DNA of 64,000 bases, taken from Amblyomma americanum. Lineage: Eukaryota; Arthropoda; Arachnida; Ixodida; Ixodidae. Positions 44,066 to 56,040 of this stretch are shown here, in pieces (within the stretch, counting starts at the first letter, position 1; every line of letters starts with the position of its first letter). A model generated the notes under the pieces. It was not told the DNA's origin, did no database searches, and saw nothing but the letters and a program-made list of their open reading frames with translations. The stretch covers positions 136,518,356 to 136,582,355 of the forward strand of contig NC_135505.1 of the NCBI RefSeq assembly GCF_052857255.1, in the 5' to 3' direction. The position numbers were made by a program, and so were the translations under genes.

Positions 44066-44400
44066 GTAAACGCGCAGTATCTGTCTCATATATCGTTGGA
44101 CACCTGAACCGCGCCGTAAGGGAAGGGATAAAGGAGAGAGTGAAAGAAGAAAGGAAGAAGAGGTGGCGTAGTGGAGGGCTCCGGAATAATTTCGACCACC
44201 TGGGGATCTTTAAAGGAGGGAGTGAAAGAAGAAAGGAAGGAGAGGTGCCGTAGTGGAGGGCTCCGGAATAATTTCGACCACCTGGGATTCTTTCACTCCC
44301 TCCTTTATCCCTTCCTTTAGGGCGCGGTTCAGGTGTCCAACGATACATGAGACAGATACTGCGCCATTTCCTTTCCCCAAAAAAACCAATAAAAAAAATT
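44066..44400. mobile_element. Rearranged SINE (type II): head-to-head tails with internal tandem repeat
   Basis: 44066-44210 is a minus-strand type II tail and body. 44213-44283 repeats the body portion (AAGGAGGGAGTGAAAGAAG, GTGCCGTAGTGGAGGGCTCC) in the same direction, an 82-bp tandem duplication. 44286-44390 is the tail in the opposite direction (CACTCCCTCCTTTATCCC, GAGACAGATACTGCGCCATT, CCCCAAAAAAACC). The whole can fold into one large hairpin. No B box is left. Confidence 0.8.
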
Positions 44401-44911
44401 GGAGAGGTCTCATCGCTTCGATCCTGTGTCCACCTTGCTTTTATACTACAACTCTCCGGTCGAACCACTGCGGAATGTTGGACGGCACCTCGGAGTACGA
44501 AACGATTAACTTTGCTCACCAAACGTCGTGTCCGACTGCGCGTTACGGTTTCACAAGCGTCGGTTTGTTTAGCGCAGCAAATCTGGCAGTTTTTTCTTTC
44601 TTATATTATTTCTTTCTCCGGGGACGGTAATCAGTGTCCGCCGGCGGATTGCGTCATCGCGGCGTGGTTCTTTTCATTCGGCGCTGTTCTTTGTCAACGC
44701 GAGCATCTATTGACACTGTTTCATTTTGCCGTCGGTTTCACTCCTGCATTACCCCTTATTACCCTTTATCATGCATTCATTCTTTCTGTTCTTTGATTCA
44801 TTTGTGAAATTACTTTCCTCTGCACGTGTAGTGACGTAAAGCGGGTGCCGGATTAGATTTCAGTCAATCTACCTCCCATTGCAGCGTTGCATCCTCTCTC
44901 CAATGTGCCAC
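44401..44911. other. No gene seen
   Basis: Unique-looking sequence. A 149-codon plus frame (44347-44796) starts inside the SINE and matches nothing. Confidence 0.4.
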
Positions 44912-45255
44912 GTGCTTAGTCTAATAATAATAATTAATAATAATTGGTTTTCGGGAAAGGAAATGGCACAGTATCTGTCTCATATCGGCAGACACCTGAA
45001 CCGCGCCGTAAGGGGAGGGATAAAGGAGGGAGTGAAAGAAGAAAGGGAGAAAGAGGTGCCGTAGTGGAGGGCTCCGGAATAATTTCGACCACCTGGGGAT
45101 CTTTAACGCGCACTGACATCGCACAGCACACGGGCGCCTTAGCGTTTTTCCTCCATAAAAACGCAGCCGCCGCGGTCGGGTTCGAACCCGGGAACTCCGG
45201 ATCAGTAGCCGAGCGCGCTAACCACTGAGCCACCGCGGCGGGTGCTTACTCTAAT
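44912..45255 (-). mobile_element. Full-length SINE (tail type II) with 14-bp TSD
   Basis: Minus strand, from an ATT/AATT-type tail to the head CCACTGAGCCACCGCGGCGG; B box GGGTTCGAACCCG intact. GTGCTTAGTCTAAT at 44912-44925 and GTGCTTACTCTAAT at 45242-45255 match at 13 of 14 positions. Confidence 0.9.
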
Positions 45256-45711
45256 GCTCATCTTACTTTTTGCTTCGACTTACCTTTGTCTTGCGCCTTG
45301 GCGATCACGACAGGGACTAGAAGTATCTGCTTTCAAGGTATGTATAATTTTTGCAAAATCCACGTGTGTTACGCCTTTTTCCCCTTCTCTCTTCCTCCTT
45401 TTAGTCCCCTAATCCCTCTTCCCCAGTGCAGGGTAGCCAACCGGAACCCCTTTCTGGTTAACATCCCTGCCTTTCCCTCCTCCTCTTTATCTATCATGTG
45501 CGAACCGTCCGAGACGCAGGAGGCGTGTAGAACGTCAGTTGCATATCGTGGCCGGAGTTCGTGTGTAAATCTTACCAGATTTTCCAATTCGCTGAGCCAT
45601 CATCATATGTTCTTGTGCAGCCTTCATTAATGTAGGAATTCAGTGAACAGTTGTCAAATGTGTTTGTGCGGCTTTATGTGCAGACCTTTAATGGTTTTAA
45701 CTTATATGTAG
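45256..45711. other. No gene seen
   Basis: Pyrimidine-rich unique sequence; a 114-codon plus frame (45286-45630) is not recognised. Confidence 0.4.
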
Positions 45712-45905
45712 CGCCCCGCGCTGGGATAGCTATGGTACTCGGTTGACGATCCTGGAGGTAGCGCGGTCGCTTCTGGACCGCAATTAAATTTCGACGGAGG
45801 CAAAACTCAAAAACGCCTTTGTACTGAGATGCCAGTGTACGTTAACAAGCCAGAAGCTCGAATTTAACCAGGAGCCCTTAACTACGATCTGCTTCATAGC
45901 CCAGT
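45712..45905 (+). mobile_element. Old, diverged SINE (tail type I)
   Basis: The order of motifs matches the Ruka-like SINE with many changes: CCCCGCGCTGGGATAGCTAT (head), a lost B box, TTCGACGGAGGCAAAACTC, GCCAGTGTACGTTAACAAGC, GGAGCCCTTAACTACG and CTTCATAGCCCAG. It is much more diverged than its neighbours, hence an older insertion. Confidence 0.6.
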
Positions 45906-46325
45906 GCTTTTTTTTGTTTCTTTGCCCGTACAGCCCCTATAGTTATTAACATCAATGCAATATCTTCGAACGCCCTTTAGAAATGTTCGGCTGCAGTCCA
46001 TTTCGAGGCACAAAACTAACAAAACACACCTGAACGTCCTTTTGTATGCCCTAGTGCGTCTCCATTGTAACAACTGCAGTTGAGTGAAGCCTGCACAGTT
46101 CGTGTCCGACCCCAGGCTTCCGCGTCATCTAGCGGACGCAGAGCAAAATGAGAAGTTTCTGCGTCGCTGTCTCTTTCTTCCTCCTTCACTCCCTCCTTCC
46201 ATCCCCTCTCTCAAGGCACATTTCGGGAGCCCACCATGAGTGAGACACTTAGCACACCTTCACTTTTTTTCATTCTCCTATCCCTCTCACCCAAGGGCCT
46301 CATGCATGTCATCCCCATTCTCTGA
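45906..46325. other. No gene seen
   Basis: Unique-looking sequence between two SINEs. Confidence 0.4.
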
Positions 46326-46592
46326 ACTTCGAACCCGACCGCGGCGGCTGCGTTTTTATGGAGGAAAAACGCTAAGGCGCCCGTGTGCTGTGCGATGTCA
46401 GTGCACGTTGAAGATCCCCAGGTGGTCGAAATTATTCCGGAGCCCTCCACTACGGCACCTCCTTCTTCCTTTCTTCTTTCACTCCCTCCTTTATCCCTTC
46501 CCTTACGGCGCGGTTCAGGTGTCCAAAGATATATGAGACAGATACTGCGCCATTTCCTTTCCCAAAAAAAAAACCAATTATTATTATTATTA
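46326..46592 (+). mobile_element. SINE (tail type II), truncated at the B box
   Basis: Starts within the B box (TTCGAACCCGACCGCGGCGG) and runs complete to the tail GAGACAGATACTGCGCCATT, CCAATTATTATTATTATTAT. Sequence is close to the other type II copies. Confidence 0.85.
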
Positions 46593-47273
46593 TCTCTTTC
46601 TTTTTGTACATATTTTCTCGCTTTGCCAATGGCGAGCTCTCTGAACTCGGATCACCCCCTATCGATCTGCAGTGAAGGACACGTGCTGTGTTAGTTCTGA
46701 GTGCTGCTCCAGGAGGGCTGGCCACTTCCGGTTTTGATGGGTGTCCGCTTTCTACGAGCAGCTTCCGGCTCTTGTTACCCTCGCTGAAGGGTGTTTTTGT
46801 GCTATTTCTCCCTCGCTGAAAGAAACACTAAACCGTTCCGGAGTTAGAAAGAAAGAAAGGCCTGCCGCTGTCCCCGAAATAGCTGTCGGCCCGGATCACC
46901 AGTTCCTCGACAAAGGTTCTGAAACTTTATGCGACCCTCGCGGGCTAGTTTGGCAATGCTGTCATCTTTTACTCTACTTTACTTTGACTGTCATCGAAAG
47001 GAAGCGTTCACTTCTTTACTCTTTTTCTATTCTTATTCGACACGAGAAAGCCCCGCTTTTGGTCGCTTTTGACTCCCTCCGTAATAGATGCGTATGTATG
47101 TGTATATAGTTTCTTCGACTGTGTTGGATGTAGCGCGCTGCTCTAGATATCGCAGATATAGCGCGTAGAACCGAGTGTTATATTTCGTAGTCAGGAGCCT
47201 GCGTGACGATTGATAACTGATCGCCGGACGAGTTTACTGTTTCAAGACGAAGATTCAACAGACGATTTTTAAG
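46593..47273. other. No gene seen
   Basis: Unique-looking sequence. A 122-codon plus frame (46741-47109) matches no family. Confidence 0.4.
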
Positions 47274-47473
47274 TGCAATGTCAGTGCACGTTAAAGATCC
47301 CCAGGTGGTCGAATTTATTCCGGAGCCCTCCACTACGGCACCTCTTTCTTCCTTTCTTCTTTCACTCCCTCCCTTATCCCTTCCCATACGGCGCGGTTCA
47401 GGTGTCCAACGATATATGAGACAGATACTGCGCCATTTCCTTTCTCCCAAAAACCAATTATTATTATTATTAA
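47274..47473 (+). mobile_element. SINE (tail type II), 5' truncated
   Basis: Begins in the body at CAATGTCAGTGCACGTTAAA and runs to CCAATTATTATTATTATTAA. TTAAGT occurs just before (about 47268) and just after (about 47470), a possible short target duplication. Confidence 0.85.
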
Positions 47474-49454
47474 GTAAAAGCGAGGCAGCGTGAGGAGAAT
47501 GAAAAAAGCCTGAAGCAGCGAGAATTCAGCACTAGAGAAATATGTGAAAAAAATACCCATAGCTGTGTCATGCTGCCAATAGAGGAAAATAATATAGGAA
47601 GACAACGCCTTACGAATGCCGCCATGAGAGCCTAGTCAGAAGTCTTGTAAGACTGTCTTATTTTTGCAACTTTTCTTTTTAGTGCAGCAACACTGCGCTG
47701 ATAAAGTTCACTGTTATGCCTGCTGGGAAATTTTCAGTCCTGCTGCCATGTAGTGAGGGACGAGCACGGAAAAAAGAAAATTTCATTCACTGTTTTCGCA
47801 GCTTTCATGTGCTCTTGGTACGCTTATATCGCTTAATTATTCGTAAGCATGAATGAAAAGCAAGCTAAAACATTACGTTTAAAGCACTTCTTTATTCTCC
47901 AACTTCTTGTACAGTTGTAATGAGAAGCTTCCAGGCCACAACATTGGCTATCGAGTCCTATATCTGTGCACCTACGGCAGGCCCGAAGGCACGAATCGCT
48001 AGAGGTTTTAGTACCAGGGCTGTGTTCACTCTAAAAGAAGTTTGAAACGTAAATCTGTGCTCAGAAACTAAGCTCGCAATGAACTCTGTGCACTAATCAA
48101 AGGTGTACATAGATGCTGACAAGCGTTTCTTTTTAAATGGCAAACAGTTATCGTCAGTATCATTGACGTCGTCAGCTTGCCTCCAACTTTGCTATACGTC
48201 CATCGTTCGTCGACAGATGGCGCCACACGAATAACTATCCTAGGGTGCCTGCATGCCCGCTCTAAAGTATCCAGCACTGCACAACTTACAAACGAGCCTT
48301 GTCGTTGGCTTCTCAGTTAAGTCGAACGTCTGTTTCTCTCGGCCCACAAAACCCAGCAGACGCGAAGCGACTGTTCGGGAGACATTAGCATTGCTTTCTT
48401 ATCTACTCCATCTGCGACTAATTTAACGTTAAGGCTCGATCCCATACTGGGATTCAGCACGCCGAGATCAACCCGCGAGGGAAGTCCCGAACCTTCCTCG
48501 GAAGCTCCTTCTTTTTTCCTCAAGCGTCGCCGATGTTGGCGTCCATCTCCACTGAGACAATGGAGGATGTTGTTGCCACCAGATGGAGCTCCGTTCCCTT
48601 CTGGGGGCCCGGCGGCGTCAATGTCCGCTAACCCTAAGAGGAAACAGATTAGTCCGCCGAGAGATCAGCGACGCGGAAAAAGCGGAGATCGGAGAGAGAT
48701 AAATGAACAGATGGGCTTCGCATGCACGGAGACCGCTGACGGCACAAATTAGCTGGGCAGAGAAGAACGATACATCGCAGACGGGTACTGGTGCAGAACA
48801 AATGAATGGGGAACGAAAGGATGGAAAGGAGGAACCAGACGCAAAGATTAGGGACTGCAGGCTCTGTTCTTCGGGAGACGGACGTGCATATATCGCCGCT
48901 CTTTTGTTTCGACGTCTAGTTCTTATCGACGAGTGAGTGAGGCTCCATTAGGGAAGATTTTCCCCGAAGAGCCTTTGCATCGGGGCCAGCTTTCGCAAAC
49001 CAACTGGGCACTTTGATCTCCCGCTAATTCCGAGCGGAGTTATGGAAACGAGGAATATAAACCGGGAACTCGGGATAAAACAGGATGCAGCCTCCCTCGC
49101 GAGACACGTGCTGGGCGGGCTCCCGAATTAATATGGACGGCCTTATCTCGATGGCTAAGTTATAGGTATGCAGGTAGAGTAAGCAATTGTGAAGATAGCC
49201 ACAGCCAATGAGAAACGACGCCCAGAAAGGGCCGAACGACACGAGGCCGACTAACAACTGATCTTGATTTAAGCGCACAGAATTATATGTAGGCATAAAT
49301 GTTTTAAATATTCCCTCCTTGCATTTCTGCATGTAGATATTTGTGTGAGTTCAAATAAATATCAGTTGTTAGTTAGCCTTGGGTCGTACGCCCTTCTGCG
49401 TGTGTCGTTTCTTGATGGCTGTTACTATCTATGTGCTATGAACCAACTAGCTAA
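47474..49454. other. No gene confirmed; 2 kb of unique sequence
   Basis: AT-rich to 48.2 kb, then GC-richer to 49.1 kb. No frame exceeds about 102 codons, and no RNA gene, transposon end or extended repeat was found. Confidence 0.4.
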
Positions 49455-49720
49455 GGTTTATTTATTTATTCGATAAACCCCTAAAGGCCCTCAGCCGAGG
49501 GTACTACACAGGGGGAGAATTGACACTCAAGAATGCAAAACAAAGAAATGTGCAAGCACCAAGGTGGAATACATAAATACAGAACAAAGCACAGGTTGAA
49601 AAAAAAGAACCTGTAATATACATGATAATTCACACTAAAAGAGAACAGATAGTGCATTAGAGGCTTAACATAACCGCTGGAGTAAGAAAACACCTGACTG
49701 CAGCATATGGTACAATCAAT
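49455..49720 (-). repeat. Retroelement 3' end, (AAAT)n-tail family
   Basis: Starts TTTATTTATTTATTCGATAA then CCCCTAAAGGCCCTC, GGGTACTACACAGGGGG, followed by A-rich sequence. The same terminal motif plus AAAT tail is inserted in the foldback element at 9434-9475, confirming that this end is mobile. The element body is not recognised; LINE or LINE-mobilised SINE are both possible. Confidence 0.6.
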
Positions 49721-50426
49721 GTGTAATGCTAGATAGACATTTTGGTTAGTAGATCCTTACGAAACAATTGTTGTTTGTGGCTAATTTTTCACGTGTGCAA
49801 TATATTACTGTAGCATTGAAATAAATACAGGAACAGGTCCCATAGTGCGAACACTGAGGCGACACCTCTCGCATGAAAAATGAGAAGGCAGCACTTACAA
49901 GTAAACTGCGGTAGTATGGCAGGTAATTACAGGTAGCCTAATGTACACCCAAAAACATACACAGGAATTAAAACAACAAACGCATAGGGTGAAAAACGGC
50001 ATAGGCGCAATTGCAAAAACTTTGCAGAAACCATCTCATCGAGATAGCTGACACGAGCGCCAAATAACTTCAGCGCAATTACTTGATCTCAAGGAGAGGG
50101 ACACATTGCACAAAGCGCAAAAAAAAGTAATCATTACAGGGAAGTTTATTAACTGCAACTTCAAACTTAGGTTCAGGTGTCTAAAATTTTGAGGAACAGT
50201 GCGTTCGATCAGTGGCAAACACGCTAGGCTAGTAAAATTGAGGTTGCACGTCCGATCCCGGCCGCGACAGCGGAACTTCACCGCTAATACTTCACCACTA
50301 CGCTAAGAGGCTCTGATAACAGTGATGTTAGCTTCCGGCGATCTGGTACTGGCACAGCAGCGATTTGGCCCATGCTTCTCTACTGCGCATGCTCACTGGG
50401 CTCTGAATCTGACGTGCACATGCGCC
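49721..50426. other. No gene seen; possible SINE trace
   Basis: At about 50248-50275, GCACGTCCGATCCCGGCCGC resembles a B box and the SINE's G/C-rich junction, but no flanking SINE body follows. Confidence 0.35.
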
Positions 50427-50457
50427 GAGTCTGCATGCCGCGTAGGCATGCAGACTC
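50427..50457. repeat. Perfect 13-bp hairpin
   Basis: GAGTCTGCATGCC, a 5-nt loop GCGTA, and GGCATGCAGACTC. It is not followed by a T-run and no gene is close, so no function is assigned. Confidence 0.8.
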
Positions 50458-50632
50458 CGGGCCCACGGCCTCCTAAAACTCCCTAATGAAGCACCCGTCT
50501 TATTGAAGCCAAAAAGCTTCACTACGCAAGGTAAAGCACTCGTCGCGTAGTCCGGAGAATGACCTTGGACGACTTTCAATCCAACCAAGAATAGCCGCGT
50601 GTGGCCATATGTGGCAGAGTTATAGTGTCATT

Positions 50633-50830
50633 GACCCCTGACCTTGACACATGACCTTTAGTTCAACTCTGACCTTGAGTTGACCTTTGGCATTGGGTTG
50701 CCGTTGGGTTGACCTTTGACCTTGAGAGCACCCGATGGGTTGATGTGAAGCCACGTGATGATGACATCCGATGGGGGTGTCGTAATACCACGTGATACCA
50801 CGTCATAGCCACGTGGTCGAGTGAGCATTT
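50633..50830. repeat. Cluster of TGACCTT direct repeats and CACGTG boxes
   Basis: 50633-50728 holds about six TGACCTT/TGACCCC-type units, including TTGACCTTTGACCTTGA, which reads as a DR1 nuclear-receptor motif (AGGTCAAAGGTCA on the other strand). 50748-50820 holds GCCACGTGATGATGAC, TACCACGTGATACCACGTC and GCCACGTGG. This may be a degenerate minisatellite that happens to match these motifs, or a regulatory cluster. There is no gene nearby to favour the second. Confidence 0.5.
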
Positions 50831-51521
50831 TAGAACGGCTGTCGCGATCGTGTAGCGGAGCGGCCATGGTCGAGCCTCAGACGCTTAGCAAGCGTCCTTG
50901 GTTTTTCGCTAAATTCCACGGTTACACAAGTTAAGCCACTGCCAGTTTTTTATTCCTATTTCGGGCCAATGCATTTTTCGTGTTACCCAGTTCAGCGTGG
51001 ACAGGAAAGAAATTAAGTGAACATCGTTTAAACGTTTGCTGATAAGAAATACGTTGTTGCGCGGTAACGACTGAAGCTCTTCCTTAACACCCCTGGTTTT
51101 CGTTAGCACCGTGCTTGAAAATTAGAGCTGTCGCCAGCGTGTTGCAACTTCGATGTCTCATTTCCTGAGAAAGTTTGCTGCAGAGCTTGACCTAGCACCC
51201 GGAATAGTAACTCACGTCGCAAACCACTCAAGTCCCAACGCTCAGGACCGCGAGAAAATGAGACAAAGAAAAAGTTGTTGCGCCAGCGCTTAAGACGCGA
51301 CCTTGAGTGAGACGGCACACAAGCGCCGGGAGACAAATAAAAATAACGACCTCGGCAAGGAGACAGAAAAACAGAGACAGTGTATGACCTATTGCCACAT
51401 CGGTGATTTTGAGCCATCCTCTCTGCGTCGTCGTTCCCGTTCTCCAAGGAAGAACCGGGCAGAACTCTGAGAAGGAGCTCAGCTCTCTAAACTTTGTTTT
51501 CGAGGACAAAAAGCTGATTTG
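50831..51521. other. No gene seen
   Basis: Unique-looking sequence. The minus-strand frames at 51103-51447 and 51228-51617 have no known match, the latter reading into the TTCC tract. Confidence 0.4.
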
Positions 51522-52009
51522 TCCTTCCTTCCTTCCTTCCTTCCTTCCTTCCTTCCTTCCTTCCTTCCTTCCTTCCTTCCTTCCTTCCTTCCTTCCTTCC
51601 TTCCTTCCTTCCTTCATTCATTACTTTCTTTCTTTCCTTCTTCCTTCCTTCCTTGCTTCCTTCATTTCTATCTTTCCTCCTTTCTTCCTTCCTTCCTTGC
51701 TTCCTTCATTTCTTTCTTTCCTTCCTTCATTACTTTCTTTCTTTCCTTCTTACTTCCTTCCTTGCTTCCTTCATTTCTTTCTTTCCTCCTTTCTTCCTTC
51801 ATTCCTTCCTTCCTTCATCACTTTCTTTCTTTCCTTCCTTCCTTCCTTGCTTCCTTCCTTCCTTCATTTCTTTATTTCTTTCCTTCTTTCTTCCTTCTTC
51901 CTTCCATTCCTTCCTCTATTTATTTCCTTCCTTTCTTTCTTTCTTCCCTCCTTTCTTCCTTTCCTTCTGCATTTCTTTCTTTCCTTCTTTCCTTCTTTCT
52001 TTCTTTTCT
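51522..52009. repeat. Long (TTCC)n tract, perfect then degenerate
   Basis: About 23 perfect TTCC units (51522-51614) followed by about 390 bp of TTCC/TTTC/TTCAT variants with recurring CCTTGCTTCCTTCATTTCTT-like longer units. All three plus-strand frames stay open across it and give Ser/Phe/Leu/Pro repeats of up to 275 codons, which are artefacts. Confidence 0.95.
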
Positions 52010-53119
52010 CCCAAACCACGTTTCGAAACCACCGCGCTTCTCTCTGGGGCCGAGCGAGGATTCAAAAGTGCCGTGCGCTCATTAAATTAAGCACGCTTCT
52101 GAGGACAATGTCGGCCGGGCACAAAGCGCGTGGAAAAGTCACAAATTGTAAGTCGTCGCTCGGGGTCTGTGCAGCTCGACTCGACCTCGTGCGAGTCTAT
52201 TGTTTCGTAATACCGAAGAAAACCTCGTGAAAGCGCGCTCGTCAAGAAAGAAAGTGTCTTTTCAAGAAAGAAAAATGTGTCGCTGATATATTTGAAAACC
52301 TACACACTAAACATGAATAACCTTATATGGGTGTAAAAAGGCGCGGTCCTTTTTGTAAAAGACCATAGATCATAGATCGCAGACTTTATTTAGCATTTCT
52401 TTCTCTGCAGAAATAAATGCAAGGATAAGAACAAAAAGCTGCATGAAGAAGGTTCTTACCCCGTTTTTTGGCAGCGGATAACTGAAGCGTGCAATAAAAC
52501 ACAGCTGCAAATGGAGCTGTTGTAAAGTGAAGAGCATGCATTAGACAAAGTAGTCATATAGCGCAAGGGAGTAATTATGTAATACAAGGGAGTGTGCTAT
52601 ATGACAGTTTGCTTCCTGTTTGCTGTTTTATGTACAGTGAGTACAATAAATGATGTTTGTGTGCATCGATGGCAATCAGACATGGGATACTAATCAGCAA
52701 GAACGTGCTGTAATATTGTCACACACTACATTCTTTAGCGAATTCGCTGAGCTGCAATACCAGTGATGTCCTGTGTGATTCTGCGTGTGTTACAGTTTGA
52801 AATATTTCTATTTTCATAATGATAAAAAGAGGCTTTAAGGCGAGGAATTGTGTGGGAGAAGTATTCCCTTACAATCATTGCAGTTAATCCCGCAATGCTC
52901 CTGTTCAGAACTAAGAACAAATGAAGTTCATGCGTGTTGACGACAGCCCGGCACATTTATAGATCGAACATTTTTAAAAAAACGCAAGGAAAACAGCATC
53001 GACACTGTCTGCTTTTTTGACCAACTTCCTTCAACGTCCATACTGTTGTAGCTCTACTTGATCCTGCAAGCTTAACTGCCAGATCTTCGTATCGTTCATA
53101 AAACAACAAAAATAGACAG
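52010..53119. other. No gene seen
   Basis: AT-rich unique sequence. A CATAGATCATAGATCGCAG direct repeat at about 52365 is trivial. Confidence 0.4.
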
Positions 53120-53215
53120 TTTTAACGTCGTTAAATCGAGTGTGACGTGCGAAAGCAGTTGCATTCGAATTGGCTTCACTATTGCCTAAACATCGCCTTA
53201 ACTTCTCCTTCGAAT
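53120..53215 (+). repeat. Dispersed repeat family Y fragment
   Basis: AACGTCGTTAAATCGAGTGT, then GCGAAAGCAG and TGCATTCGAATTGG, corresponds to AACGTAGTTAAATCGCGAGG, GCGAAAGCAG and TTGCTCTTCAATTG at 57876-57930. Same order and spacing in both. Confidence 0.5.
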
Positions 53216-56040
53216 TCTCTTGACCCTTGCCTAGACATTGTCTTACAGTGTTCTCCAAGATAATTTTTTCTAAACTATCATACCGCGTGACCTTTCCCTA
53301 GCCACTTCTCATCCAAGTCATTTCATCTCAAAGATCAAAGGTCAGGGGTTGAGGCTTCAGAGACTCATCGGCTTTTTTCACCATTGCTAGTGAAGCTGTG
53401 CTTTCACACTAACAATTGAAACCATAAGGATTGTGTACCTTGTGGAAGCATATGCGGACGCTGCATAATGACGACTTTACACTGGTTAGTAAGGAGAGAA
53501 AAGGAGAGGCAATACAATATGGTTAGCCTAACCATGTTCCTTATCCTTTTTGTCCTTTTCTAATCTTCATTTAGTCGTTACTATGCAGCGCCTGCAAATG
53601 ATTATGTAACGATTGTGCAAAGTAGCCATTACTTTTGTTCACTTGTTAAGAACGTTTCTGATGTTTTGTTTTGGTGCGACATAATTCGTAACCTGCCTAT
53701 TTTCGCACAGAAATAAAGAGGGCTGGCCACTGTGTCCTGCAGCGTACGAGGAGGAAGCAGGAAACGAAATCCTCTTCAGCCAAATCGCTTCAAACCGTAG
53801 CGGTTATGTGTATTCTCCAGGTGTTGTGGGTGCACTCGCGAGCTATTAAATTTTCAAGGAAATATGTAGGATATGAGGTCTCCCGGAGGTCTATGAATGC
53901 AAAGTTGTGAGTGGCATTCTGCATATATGGGAATTAACCCATTACGAACGCCGTTCCGAACGCAGAAGGTTAGAGAATCGTGAAGGCTTGTGTTATGCTG
54001 GAAACTTTACCTTGAGCCAGCCATATTCCTTCCAGATCTGACACCATGTATAGAGGAGGGCTGTGGTACTCTAAACTACGCCTTTTAAATCAGGTAGCGC
54101 AGTAAGCAGCGAAGGGGTGGTTAAAGAAAAAAGTTCCTCGGAGTATAGTTATATCAACTCGATAAGGTAAGCTGCTTGCTGCGCCCTAACAAACCGGTAC
54201 ATACACTATATCTTGACGGCTTTTCTCATCTCCGCCAGGAAGCAAAAGGAATGGAGAGCGCTGGAGAAATCAGAATTTAAAATTTCCTCTTGCATCGCCG
54301 ATCCAGATGCAGAGATACAGCAAAACAGAAGCCTTACATTTGCGTAGTATTCAGCATGTAATCCGGTACCATAATCAGCTAAATTATACAGGGCGCTGGT
54401 TGTTCTTATTTTTTTTTATGTGAACCTTAACGTGCGAGCCGACTGGGAATACGATCCCAGTGTCGATCGAATCCAGCGCTGATAGTTAAAGCAGATCCAT
54501 TTCCTGAAGCTATCCGCCGTTCTAGTTCACTTATCACAGCGGGAAACTAGTATCTAGTATCGTCAGACTGCGTTATGAAATAATAAAAAAATGTGGTAAT
54601 GGTCACAGACTTCTCCGCATTCGTAGAAAAGGCCAATTATTAGAGCGAACGGTTATTCTTTATTGATCTCCCGAATGTCGCAAGCACGCTGTTATATTTG
54701 CCTATTTGGTTTGATCAGAATCGGTCGGAGAAATATTAGATTTTTCATGCCTTACTGAAATAAAGGAAGCAGTTTTACTCCGTGGTGCAGTTGACATTTT
54801 AGTTCTCCGTTAACCATTATAGAGAAAGGATCCCAGAAAAAAACCACACACCTACATATCTCTGCTGCTCTGCAGTGTCAAATCCCCTTCTAGCGCATTT
54901 GCTTCGCACAGTTTTGCGTGCCAAATGTCCTCCTTTTTTTTTTTTGTTCTCACCATCGCAGCACTACGGATGTATAAGCCGGGTATATTTTTAGATGAGG
55001 TGCCGCAATCCACCATTGACTGCATCAAAGACCCCGGATAAAGCAAGCGGCGGCAATAAGGAAAAAAAAAGCGAATCCCCAACCACCCTCCCGCCTTCCT
55101 CATTTCCCTAATGCTCTTCCCCTTCTTGAATCGCAGCTTCGGGGGCCACTTGGCGATGACGTCCTTGTCGAAGAATATTCGACGATCTACGCATTTCAGA
55201 GAGATAGGTAGGCGTATGCATACTGCGGCGCGCAATTTGGCAGCCTTGGCTTTTAAAAAGACTCCCTAGATGGCAGGGGCGGCGGCACTTTCTTTTCTTT
55301 CTCTTCATCGACGCCTGATGAACTCCCGACCTCCGATGCCAAGCGCAGTTGGCTATCGAAACCAGGGGCAAGCCGCTTTATCCTCGCCATTGGACATTTC
55401 GTGCATCTCTGCGGGTCTGCTTTCAACAGCCCTCGATTGTGCATTCAGTAACGCAGCTATTTAATCTGATATATGAGGCGTTATTTTTATATTGCCACCG
55501 ATATTCTCGAGTCTTTCCCTTTACATCACATAGTTTCGTTTTTGTTTACAGTGCTTTCTTTATGTTTTTGCGACGACTGCAACGTGAAAGTATGTGTTAA
55601 GAAAGACCCTTGCCCTCGCTTAATTCGCGGTATGGGGCAGAAAATGAGACACAAGGAAAGATTTATATTAGCAGCTTGCACAAGCTCTTCATAACGGCGA
55701 ATCAGTCTGCGTTTTTGCAGAGGCGTGTGGCAACGCCCAGAGTGCGTCTTGGCCGCAAATTATGCTTAACGGTGATTATCGTCCGAAGTGAGAGTGTTTA
55801 TTTTGGGTTTTACATACTTATTAAGACGTCGTTTATGACGCAAGGTGGAATAAAAAAGGACTAACGGAAGCCCTTGAGCTAGACAGCCAGGGTGACCTGT
55901 TGAAAAAAAAAAGCGAGAGCAATGAATTCAAAGAGATGTAGAAGAAAGGAAGGCGATCAAGTCACAAGTAATGTAAGAATGCACTGTGATCCCATAACAA
56001 CAACGAACTGCAGCGAACCGTGTAACAAGACAATACATAA
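53216..56040. other. No gene confirmed; 2.8 kb of unique sequence
   Basis: The longest frame is 127 codons (54852-55235, minus), unrecognised and interrupted on its 5' side by a T/A homopolymer. Poly-T at about 54934-54945 and A-runs at 55055 and 55903 are the low-complexity spots. Nothing resembles a transposon or RNA gene. Confidence 0.4.

Noticed and set aside
50427..50457. Rho-independent-type terminator
   Set aside because: There is a perfect hairpin but no T-run and no bacterial gene; the window is eukaryotic.
51403..52230. 275-codon plus-strand frame rich in Ser/Phe/Leu/Pro
   Set aside because: It is the translation of the TTCC microsatellite, open in all three frames.
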